Program-made: the position numbers and the translations under genes
Notes under the pieces: generated by a model
Databases searched by the model: none
Told to the model about the DNA's origin: nothing
Seen by the model: the letters and a program-made list of their open reading frames with translations, nothing else
NCBI GenBank assembly: GCA_035295665.1
Contig: DATGIQ010000146.1
Coordinates: 1-5,208 of the forward strand
Direction: 5' to 3'
DNA from: DATGIQ01 sp035295665
Lineage (GTDB): Bacteria > Planctomycetota > Planctomycetia > Gemmatales > Gemmataceae
Length of the DNA: 5,208 nt
Shown here: positions 1 to 5,208 of the stretch, in pieces
How the letters are laid out: every line of letters begins with the position of its first letter
Numbering within the stretch: the first letter of the stretch is position 1

Positions 1-198
1 TTGCACCACGTGATGGACCTGCTCGGCAAAATGGATAGGCGGGAAGCCGCGGTCTTGCGCCTCCGCTTTGGTCTAGATGGGGAGGAGCCCAAAACGCTCA
101 AGGAAATCGGCGAGTGTCTGGGATTGACCCGGGAACGGGTCCGTCAAATCGAGAGCGAAGCGCTCACCAAGCTCAGCGAAAGTGTCCAGACCGGCTGA
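1..198 (+). CDS. RNA polymerase sigma-70 family factor, C-terminal region 4 (5' partial)
   Basis: This is the end of a sigma-70 family factor, which directs RNA polymerase to promoters. The reading frame is open from base 1 to the TGA at 196-198, so the N-terminal regions lie outside the window; the TTG at base 1 is probably an internal Leu codon. The 65 visible residues are region 4, which contacts the -35 element. They show the hallmark LRLRFGLDG segment (about 19-27) and then a helix-turn-helix, TLKEIGECLGLTRERVRQIE (32-51), closely matching the RpoD/SigA consensus. This points to a primary or group 2 sigma rather than an ECF sigma. The tail after the recognition helix is short (SESVQTG). 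Whether it is the housekeeping sigma or one of several RpoD-like paralogues cannot be decided from region 4 alone, so no symbol is given. It converges on the next gene with a 20-base gap. Confidence 0.93.
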   Translation: MHHVMDLLGKMDRREAAVLRLRFGLDGEEPKTLKEIGECLGLTRERVRQIESEALTKLSESVQTG

Positions 199-218
199 TC
201 GCCGTTGCCGCACTCCCG

Positions 219-3152
219 TCAAAAATCTGGCTTCTGGGTTGCCGCTCGCGCCACAGCTTCGATGGCGATTGCAGCCACCCCGGCTCCATAATCCAAGTCG
301 ATATTGGCCATTGTATCGTGGCTATCGTGGTAGCCGGACCGGTTGATGTCGTAATTCTCCATGAACAGCACCACGGGAATGCCGGCATCCGAGAAAATTT
401 GCCCATCGGTGTTGTACAGCGTGCTCCGTGGATCGTAGTGCGGCCGGATTTCACCGGACAGGCGCGGGTGCAGGGCGGTCTGCGGCACGCGGTCCGGGTC
501 CGCACTGCGTTTCCCACGTCCCCGGCCACGGCGCGAGGAACGCCGATTCCAACTCTCCACCGAGCAGTTCCACGTCTCGTTGGCCAGATGAGCCTGGTAG
601 GCTAGCCACATCGATTCCCGGCTTGTGCCAGGCGAGATCTGAAAGACATCACGGTCGTGGTCGTTGTTGTGAGCCACCATATCGAGGACGTAGACTCCCT
701 GAGCCCGCACCCCTGCCAGGTTCCGGGTATTGCCGGCCGCCGTGCGCATTGTCAATGAACCCTCCACCAGCCCCTGACACAAGTGCCGGGCTCCTAGGCA
801 GTCGGCGGGAAATTCTTCGCCAGTCAGGTGAATGAGCCAAATGTCGCACCCTAATTGCCGGGCCCGACTCAATTTCAAGAAAAGCGGAGCTGCCAGCATC
901 AAGGCGGCCGTCGCGGAATGGTTGTCGTCGGCCCCGGCTGCGGCGAGGTGGGCTCCGTTGCCGCCTTGTGCCTTTTCATAGTGATCGGCCATATAGGCAG
1001 TATCGTAATGATCGGCCATGATCACCGCTCGGCGGCAGTCCCGACCAGGGATCATCACGATCAAGTCGCGCTCATGGGTGTTGCGTTCCTGGTTGTTCAA
1101 CCAGCCGCCGTAAGCGCGAAAATCGAAGTCTGTTTGCCAGAAGAATGGGAGGTCGCCGACGACGGCTTTCCCGGTCATGCCGGCAGCGGCGATCACCTGG
1201 GTGTAGTAGGTGACCAGGTAATTGCCCAGGGCCTCCAGATCGCGGTGGTGATGGCAGAGGGCCGCCTGGGTGGCCGGGTCCCGAACACAGTCGGCGTTGT
1301 TCTTGTTGCGGTATCTTCCTTGCGCCAAATTGACAATGGTCTTCCAATAGGCAAGTTCAAAGGTTCGCCGGGCCGTGGAGCGAAACGTCAGAGAGGGGGG
1401 GATGGTTTTGCGCGTTGGTTTGGATGCCTCGGGGCGGGAAATCCGCGATCGGAGCAGTTCCAGGGCCAATCGGCCGCCGCGCTCTGCGTCGGCCGCTCGC
1501 GCCGGCAATCCATCCAGCCATGCGTCGAGCGTTTCCTTCCGGGGCAATGTCAACAACTGCCGCGCAAACGATTCCGGCAAGGGCTTGTCACCCAATAACC
1601 GCGAAGTATCCAGAAGTTTGCGGATGTTGATCGTCGTCTGAAGAGGGCGAGCTTCATGAATGTGGCTGAACAGTTCGATGGCGTCCACGTCCGGCTGCCG
1701 GCCCAGGAAACGGGGCCACAGCTCCAGCGGCCGGGACAAATCCGTGGGGTTTTCCCGATACGCGGTCAGATACCCACCCGGGGCATTTGGCAACACAGCC
1801 GGCTGCTCCGTTTCTGTGGAAAGATAAGCGACGAGTGGCCGGTGCCAATAGACTTCGTGGCGTCCCACGCGCATGGGTGGGAACTGAAACCGATAACCAA
1901 ACAGCCCCCCCTCGGATAACATGCGCAGGACCTGCTGGATCTCGGCCGACGTTGCGTTCGGTCCATCGAGGAGGAGCTGAAAATCGTGGGACCAAATCTG
2001 CGCGTTGCGGGCCATCGGTTTACCGTAGAGCCCCATGTCATCGGTAGACGTGCTAAACAGCACGTGCAGCAGCTTGTCCTCGTGCCCTTCGATCAGCAAT
2101 TCGTTTTCATCGCGATGCACCCGTCCCCAGCGGTTGGTCCGTCGGTACGTGTTCCGAATGGGGCCGTGGAAATCACCGGGGTCTGGCTTGCCCGGCCGTG
2201 CTTCATGAAGCCAACCTGCCTGCGGAACGCGGATTCCGTGTGGCCCTTCGTGCCGTCCCACGAGGTGCAGGAGTGGTATTTGCATGGCCAAGGGAAATGT
2301 TTGCTGCATGCGCAGGTACGTGGGGCATCCCCAGAAGATCAAGCTGCCGGGAAACGGGAGCAGATGAAGCTCCCCGGCGAAGTAGGCGCGCTGCACGGCT
2401 GCCGGTAGCTTGCCGAAGGGGCGAAAGGTGAGAAGGTATTTGATGCCTCGCACCGACCGCTCCCTCGACCAAAGGTACGGGACCGTCCATGAGGGAAGCG
2501 GCTCTTCCTGCCAGTAAGGCAGAGAGAATTCACCTTCGGCCGGAAGGATACGGAAACCGGCGCGGTGCAGATCCTTCAGTTCTTCGAGCGGCTCCTGATA
2601 AACGCTGTGCAGGAGAGCGCGAACGAAGTCGAGCGCCTTTTCGTGGGGCATCTCCTTTTTGGGAGAGATGAAGAAGCTCCGCCAGAAACCGCGGGCGGGC
2701 CCTTGCTCGCTGCCGCCGAAGAGCGTCCACAGAACCCGGCCCTTGTCGTCCTGCGTTCGGGACAGGGCGAGAGGTAGCAACACGACAAAGCGCTCATGTG
2801 CCAGATGCCCAGCCTGTCGCGCCAGGGTATCGGGCCAGTAGGGATTGTCGAGCAACTTGATCTTGGAAACGCCGTGCGCCGGCTGGCCGTGGCCAAGGTG
2901 GACCAGCGCTCCAACTATCTGCTGAGCAATCTTCTCCAGGCCGGGTCGGAGGATGAGGGCTTCTTCATACTCCGGAATTGGCCAACCCCACGGATCGTCG
3001 GTCTGATGAAGGATCAGGTCTTCGCCACCGTATGGTTTGCGCAGCAATCGGGGCGGCGGCATAAACTCCGAATAGGCAGCGATGGGACTCGTCCCCTCAC
3101 CACGAAACCAGGGCCAGCCGTCGAGCAGCCGTTTCCACCCTTGCGTCGGCAT
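219..3152 (-). CDS. Large protein with unassigned N-terminal region and C-terminal M28-type zinc peptidase domain
   Basis: A 977-residue protein is predicted, two to three times the usual 300-500 residues of M28 enzymes. The C-terminal part (about 632-972) looks like an M28 di-zinc aminopeptidase. The motifs in order are ADHYDT (His715), GADDN (Asp743), LTGEE (catalytic Glu779, ligand Glu780), VLDMVAHN (Asp824) and GYHDSHDT (His942). These fit the five metal ligands plus catalytic Glu of the family; the individual assignments are by motif analogy. An Arg-rich stretch, RRSSRRGRGRGKR (870-882), lies inside the domain. The first 630 residues are rich in Trp, Pro and aromatics, and I do not recognise them. 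A helical linker seems to precede the peptidase. There is no signal peptide or membrane segment, so a cytoplasmic location is likely. The ATG at 3150-3152 was chosen because longer starts (for example ATG at 3255-3257, or 3326) run over the GNAT gene's start; it has no clear Shine-Dalgarno. The substrate is unknown. The frame is intact throughout. Confidence 0.88.
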   Translation of the reverse strand: MPTQGWKRLLDGWPWFRGEGTSPIAAYSEFMPPPRLLRKPYGGEDLILHQTDDPWGWPIPEYEEALILRPGLEKIAQQIVGALVHLGHGQPAHGVSKIKLLDNPYWPDTLARQAGHLAHERFVVLLPLALSRTQDDKGRVLWTLFGGSEQGPARGFWRSFFISPKKEMPHEKALDFVRALLHSVYQEPLEELKDLHRAGFRILPAEGEFSLPYWQEEPLPSWTVPYLWSRERSVRGIKYLLTFRPFGKLPAAVQRAYFAGELHLLPFPGSLIFWGCPTYLRMQQTFPLAMQIPLLHLVGRHEGPHGIRVPQAGWLHEARPGKPDPGDFHGPIRNTYRRTNRWGRVHRDENELLIEGHEDKLLHVLFSTSTDDMGLYGKPMARNAQIWSHDFQLLLDGPNATSAEIQQVLRMLSEGGLFGYRFQFPPMRVGRHEVYWHRPLVAYLSTETEQPAVLPNAPGGYLTAYRENPTDLSRPLELWPRFLGRQPDVDAIELFSHIHEARPLQTTINIRKLLDTSRLLGDKPLPESFARQLLTLPRKETLDAWLDGLPARAADAERGGRLALELLRSRISRPEASKPTRKTIPPSLTFRSTARRTFELAYWKTIVNLAQGRYRNKNNADCVRDPATQAALCHHHRDLEALGNYLVTYYTQVIAAAGMTGKAVVGDLPFFWQTDFDFRAYGGWLNNQERNTHERDLIVMIPGRDCRRAVIMADHYDTAYMADHYEKAQGGNGAHLAAAGADDNHSATAALMLAAPLFLKLSRARQLGCDIWLIHLTGEEFPADCLGARHLCQGLVEGSLTMRTAAGNTRNLAGVRAQGVYVLDMVAHNNDHDRDVFQISPGTSRESMWLAYQAHLANETWNCSVESWNRRSSRRGRGRGKRSADPDRVPQTALHPRLSGEIRPHYDPRSTLYNTDGQIFSDAGIPVVLFMENYDINRSGYHDSHDTMANIDLDYGAGVAAIAIEAVARAATQKPDF
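976..1019 (-). repeat. 27-base-period direct repeat inside the M28 domain
   Basis: Positions 976-992 and 1003-1019 match at 15 of 17 bases, including the identical 11-mer TGATCGGCCAT, with an offset of exactly 27 bases. The period is a whole number of codons. In the protein the repeat gives two successive copies of an (M)ADHY motif nine residues apart, ADHYDTAYM followed by ADHYEKAQG. The first copy carries the presumed first metal-ligand His of the M28 site. This may be a small in-frame duplication or chance convergence of related codons. Confidence 0.6.
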
Positions 3153-3255
3153 GATAGACTCAGCAAAGAGGGCCTTGTTGTTTTGGGATGGCGTTACCCT
3201 AGCAGCGTCTTCGCCGAAAGCAAGTGCTTCTTGCGACTCCGCCAAAGGAAGCCTC
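3153..3255. promoter_or_regulatory. Divergent intergenic region between the M28 protein gene and the GNAT gene
   Basis: This 103-base spacer lies between two head-to-head genes, so promoters for both should lie here or overlap the start of the opposite gene. On the minus strand a weak sigma-70-like pair can be read: TTGCTT (3218-3223) and TAGGGT (3196-3201), 16 bases apart, about 44 bases upstream of the M28 start. The -10 matches consensus at only three of six positions. No convincing -35/-10 pair was found for the plus-strand gene. No clear operator palindrome was seen. The regulatory role is inferred from gene orientation, not from a strong motif. Confidence 0.4.
3244..3249 (+). promoter_or_regulatory. 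Shine-Dalgarno site of the GNAT gene
   Basis: AAAGGA (continuing AAG) ends six bases before the ATG at 3256-3258. This is a good ribosome-binding site at normal spacing. It decides the GNAT start in favour of 3256 over the in-frame ATG at 3082, which lies far inside the opposing M28 gene. Confidence 0.7.
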
Positions 3256-3735
3256 ATGATCCGCCTGAGCATCCCGAGCGATACCTCCGTACTGGTGGCC
3301 CTGGCCCAGACCACGGGAGTCTTCAAACCGATCGAGATCGAAGCCTTGCAAGAGGTTCTCGACGATTATCATGAGCTGATGCACCAGCATGGCCACCGAA
3401 GCATCACCTACGAGCAAGATGGGCAAATCCTTGGCTTCGCCTATTATGCCCCGACGGCCATGACGGACCGGGGATGGCATCTGTACTGGATTGCCGTGAC
3501 CAAACAGACGCAGGCCCGTGGCCTGGGAAGTGAGTTATTGCGCTACGTGGAAGAAGACATCCGCCGCGAACGCGGCCGGCAGCTGCTGATTGAAACGTCC
3601 TCCCTTCCGCACTACGAGCTGACCCGCCGTTTTTACCTCAAGCATGGCTACGAACAGGTTTGCGTGCAACCCGATTATTATGCCGACGGCGACGACATGG
3701 TTGTTTTCCGCAAACGGATGTCCGTGGAAAGCTAA
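3256..3735 (+). CDS. GNAT family N-acetyltransferase
   Basis: A 159-residue single-domain GNAT protein, expected to move an acetyl group from acetyl-CoA to an amine on an unknown small molecule or protein in the cytoplasm. The length is typical of the family. The core acetyl-CoA motif A is clear: the strand LYWIAVT (77-82) is followed by QTQARGLGSELL (84-95), the Q/R-x-x-G-x-G pyrophosphate loop and helix. The later strand QLLIETSS (109-116) and the YELTRRFYLKHGYE segment (120-133) form motif B, including the usual Tyr near the C-terminus. The N-terminal part (TGVFKPIEIEALQEVLDDY) and the TDRGWHLYWIAV block resemble a GNAT subgroup that, from memory, is sometimes encoded beside ATP-grasp or D-Ala ligase-like genes; no such neighbour is visible here. 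It is divergent from the M28 gene and convergent with the NHL gene, so it is probably transcribed alone. The stop is TAA at 3733-3735. Confidence 0.93.
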   Translation: MIRLSIPSDTSVLVALAQTTGVFKPIEIEALQEVLDDYHELMHQHGHRSITYEQDGQILGFAYYAPTAMTDRGWHLYWIAVTKQTQARGLGSELLRYVEEDIRRERGRQLLIETSSLPHYELTRRFYLKHGYEQVCVQPDYYADGDDMVVFRKRMSVES

Positions 3736-3771
3736 CGGAGGGACAGTCGCCAGGCCAGCTCCCAGGGACGT

Positions 3772-4863
3772 TTACGGCTCGATGCGCAACACGCGGTTGT
3801 TGCTGCTATCGGCGATGTACAATCGCCCATCGGACCGAACCGTGACGCCGTGGGGCTGATTCAACTCGGCCGATAGCGGGGGTCCACCTACGCCGGCCGT
3901 CCCTTTCCTACCCGTGCCGGCCACACGGACGATTTTTCGTTCGCGGGGCAAATATTTGCGAATGACGTGGTTTTCCGTATCCGCGATCAGCACATTGCCT
4001 TCTCGGTCGACGCACAGGTGCTTGGGTCCATTCAGAGTTGCCAGCCGGCCGTCGCCGCCGTCGCCGCTGTTGCCGGCCTTGCCCGTGCCGACGAGTGTCC
4101 AAATTTTGCCCTGCGGATCGACGACCCGCAGCGCATGGCCACTTCGCTCCAGGATGTAGATATTCCCCTCCGGATCCACGGCGACCGCGCGCGGATCCAT
4201 GAGCGGCGCCTTCCGTGCCTCCGCCCCGTCCGCGGGCTTGCCCCGCTCGCCATTGCCGGCCACCGTATCCACGATGCCGGTCTGTAAATTCACGACCCGT
4301 ATCCGGCGGTTATCCAAGTCCGCCAGGTATAACCGCTCGCCCTTGGAATCCAGGGCCGCGCAATAGATACCCCCAAATTGCGCCTGAACAGCCGGTCCGC
4401 CGTCGCCGCTGAAGCCTTTCTGTCCCGTGCCGGCGAGGGGGCTGATCCTGCCGGATCGGCCGTCGATCTTCCGGACACGGTTATTCCACGTGTCACAGAC
4501 GTAGATATCCCCGTTGCGTGCCACAGTCAGGCTGTGCATGCCGTTGAACTGTGCCGCACGGGCCGGACCACCATCGCCGCCATCCCCTTTCTGTCCCGTG
4601 CCGGCGACGACCGTGAAATTCCCCTTGTCGTCTACCTTGCAAACCCGATGGCCCGTCATCTCGACTATGAACATGTTCCCAACGCGGTCAAAGGCCACAC
4701 CAAAGGGACTTTGCAGTTTCGCCTGCGTGGCCAGCGTCCCCTCCGGGCCATCGCCGCCGGCCACGAGCACGAGCCGATCAGCTCGTGCCGAAGCGTTGCT
4801 CCCAAGGCCGACCAGAAGAGAAACCAGCGAGCACACGCATACTTGTTTCGGCCAATGACTCAT
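3772..4863 (-). CDS. Secreted NHL-repeat six-bladed beta-propeller protein
   Basis: A 363-residue protein. Residues 1-28 form a Sec signal peptide: Lys6, a hydrophobic core (about 8-22), and an ASARA/DR cleavage site after Ala28. There is no lipobox at the cleavage site, so it is probably exported free rather than as a lipoprotein. The rest is six NHL-like repeats of about 55 residues, starting near 31, 86, 141, 197, 254 and 311. Each has a pattern like VAGTGxKGxxGDGGPA, then (P)xGVAVDxxGNIYVAD, then NNRVRKID. Such propellers usually bind proteins, polysaccharides or small ligands; some in the wider family are enzymes, but no catalytic set is evident here. The protein covers one complete propeller with no extra domain. 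A strong Shine-Dalgarno supports the ATG at 4861-4863. It converges on the GNAT gene with a 36-base gap. Specific function is unknown. Confidence 0.93.
   Translation of the reverse strand: MSHWPKQVCVCSLVSLLVGLGSNASARADRLVLVAGGDGPEGTLATQAKLQSPFGVAFDRVGNMFIVEMTGHRVCKVDDKGNFTVVAGTGQKGDGGDGGPARAAQFNGMHSLTVARNGDIYVCDTWNNRVRKIDGRSGRISPLAGTGQKGFSGDGGPAVQAQFGGIYCAALDSKGERLYLADLDNRRIRVVNLQTGIVDTVAGNGERGKPADGAEARKAPLMDPRAVAVDPEGNIYILERSGHALRVVDPQGKIWTLVGTGKAGNSGDGGDGRLATLNGPKHLCVDREGNVLIADTENHVIRKYLPRERKIVRVAGTGRKGTAGVGGPPLSAELNQPHGVTVRSDGRLYIADSSNNRVLRIEP
4415..4607 (-). repeat. Near-identical DNA encoding two successive NHL blade linkers
   Basis: Positions 4415-4436 and 4586-4607 are identical over 22 bases and lie 171 bases (57 codons) apart. 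They encode the AGTGQKG linker of the second and third propeller blades. Related but diverged copies occur at the other blade junctions. This internal repetition comes from blade duplication in the protein, not from a mobile repeat. Confidence 0.75.
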
Positions 4864-4868
4864 GGGTT

Positions 4869-4874
4869 ACCTCC
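4869..4874 (-). promoter_or_regulatory. Shine-Dalgarno site of the NHL-repeat gene
   Basis: On the minus strand GGAGGT lies five bases upstream of the ATG at 4861-4863. This near-perfect ribosome-binding site fixes the start and the signal peptide. It is the strongest ribosome-binding site in the window. Confidence 0.85.
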
Positions 4875-4932
4875 ATTTGATCCCGATCGTATCACGGACA
4901 CACGCGGAATGCGACAAAACCTGTTTGCTAAC

Positions 4933-4968
4933 GCGCGGGAAGGGCCAGCAAAACGCCTTCCTTCGCGC
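4933..4968 (-). other. Imperfect inverted repeat (hairpin) between the M32 and NHL genes
   Basis: GCGCG-GGAAGG (4933-4943) can pair with CCTTCC-TT-CGCGC (4956-4968), giving 6 plus 5 base pairs with a two-base bulge and a 12-base loop. It lies 66 bases beyond the M32 stop on the minus strand and about 70 bases before the NHL start. No run of T follows it on either strand, so it is not a textbook intrinsic terminator. It could end or slow M32 transcription, act as a leader structure for the NHL gene, or be chance in GC-rich DNA. The rest of the 171-base spacer (4864-5034) shows no gene and no convincing promoter. Confidence 0.35.
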
Positions 4969-5034
4969 ACGCGTCAGCCGAGTGTCCCCTGAGTTACTAC
5001 CGTCTTTGTCCGCGAGCTCCAAACCAATCGTGGA

Positions 5035-5208
5035 TCAGATCCCATACAATTCCTCGTATTTGCGGCGCAACGCCCGGACTAGCGGGCGATGATCCGGCGA
5101 AAGGCCGGTCGCCTGTTCGATGAGCTGCGCCGCAGAAAAGCGGCGGCCCTGACAGTAGACCTTGTGGCGGAGCCAGCCGAGCAGCCCGCGGAAATCGCCG
5201 CGTGCGAA
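5035..5208 (-). CDS. M32 family (Taq-type) metallocarboxypeptidase, C-terminal end (partial)
   Basis: The minus strand is open from the window edge to a TGA at 5035-5037, giving the last 57 residues of a protein. They read as the conserved tail of M32 carboxypeptidases: GDFRGLLGWLRHKVY (4-18), then the QGRRFSAAQLIEQATGLS block (20-37), ending LRRKYEELYGI (47-57). M32 enzymes are cytoplasmic zinc or cobalt carboxypeptidases of about 500 residues that remove C-terminal residues from peptides. Their tail commonly has the form W-L-R-x-x-(I/V)-x-x-x-G-R-R-(Y/F), then A-T-G, then a K-(Y/F)-x-x-L-Y-G-(L/I) end. The catalytic HEXXH motif lies outside the window. Family assignment rests on this tail only, compared from memory. 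An M3-type oligopeptidase is a less likely alternative. Confidence 0.8.
   Translation of the reverse strand, partial: FARGDFRGLLGWLRHKVYCQGRRFSAAQLIEQATGLSPDHRPLVRALRRKYEELYGI

Noticed and set aside
114..605. A 163-codon plus-strand open frame spanning the sigma tail and the M28 gene's 3' end
   Set aside because: It overlaps two well-supported genes in other frames and shows no domain.
855..1598. A 247-codon open frame on the plus strand, opposite the M28 gene
   Set aside because: Its translation has no recognisable motif, and it lies fully antisense to a frame that encodes clear M28 catalytic motifs. It is the expected shadow of GC-rich coding DNA.
3153..3255. A small unannotated gene or RNA in the divergent spacer
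   Set aside because: No start codon with a ribosome-binding site apart from the GNAT one, no stable hairpin, and only 103 bases available.
4415..4607. Regularly spaced GC-rich repeats that could suggest a CRISPR or tandem repeat array
   Set aside because: The spacing is a whole number of codons and equals one NHL blade. The repeats are explained by the protein's internal duplication.
4890..4915. A possible promoter for the NHL gene on the minus strand (TTGTCG ... TACGAT)
   Set aside because: The two elements are 20 bases apart, which is too far, and closer pairings match the -10 consensus poorly. It is not reported as a feature.
4378..4992. A 204-codon plus-strand open frame opposite the NHL gene's 5' half
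   Set aside because: It is antisense to the signal peptide and blades of the NHL protein, and it lacks its own ribosome-binding site or motifs.
4862..5092. A 76-codon plus-strand open frame in the right-hand spacer
   Set aside because: It starts on the NHL start codon and runs antisense into the M32 gene. Its composition is low in recognisable features and it has no supporting ribosome-binding site.

Overview
The window looks like an ordinary chromosomal stretch of a GC-rich bacterium, most likely a planctomycete (Gemmataceae-like). Three things suggest this: the style of the RpoD-type sigma factor tail, a very large cytoplasmic protein ending in an M28 peptidase domain, and a secreted NHL-propeller protein with long AGTG...GDGG blade linkers. 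The taxonomic call is inference from remembered family resemblance; no rRNA or other marker gene is present.

Layout, left to right. Positions 1-198 (+) hold the last 65 codons of a sigma-70 factor (region 4). After a 20-base gap, positions 219-3152 (-) hold a convergent 977-residue protein. It has about 630 N-terminal residues that I do not recognise, followed by an M28-type zinc aminopeptidase domain with a full apparent ligand set. A 103-base divergent spacer (3153-3255) separates it from a GNAT acetyltransferase (3256-3735, +). This converges, with a 36-base gap, on a secreted six-blade NHL beta-propeller protein (3772-4863, -). A 171-base spacer (4864-5034) contains that gene's Shine-Dalgarno site and an imperfect hairpin. 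The right edge (5035-5208, -) holds the last 57 codons of an M32 (Taq-type) carboxypeptidase.

Nothing shows these genes forming one pathway. The two minus-strand genes on the right (M32, then NHL) are co-directional and could be cotranscribed, but the spacer is long enough for a separate promoter. Every other neighbouring pair is convergent or divergent, so they are separate transcription units. Two of the five genes encode metallopeptidases, which may be coincidence.

I found no mobile elements, CRISPR arrays, tRNA or rRNA genes, and no convincing new multi-gene system. The item most worth following up is the large unassigned N-terminal region fused to the M28 peptidase.
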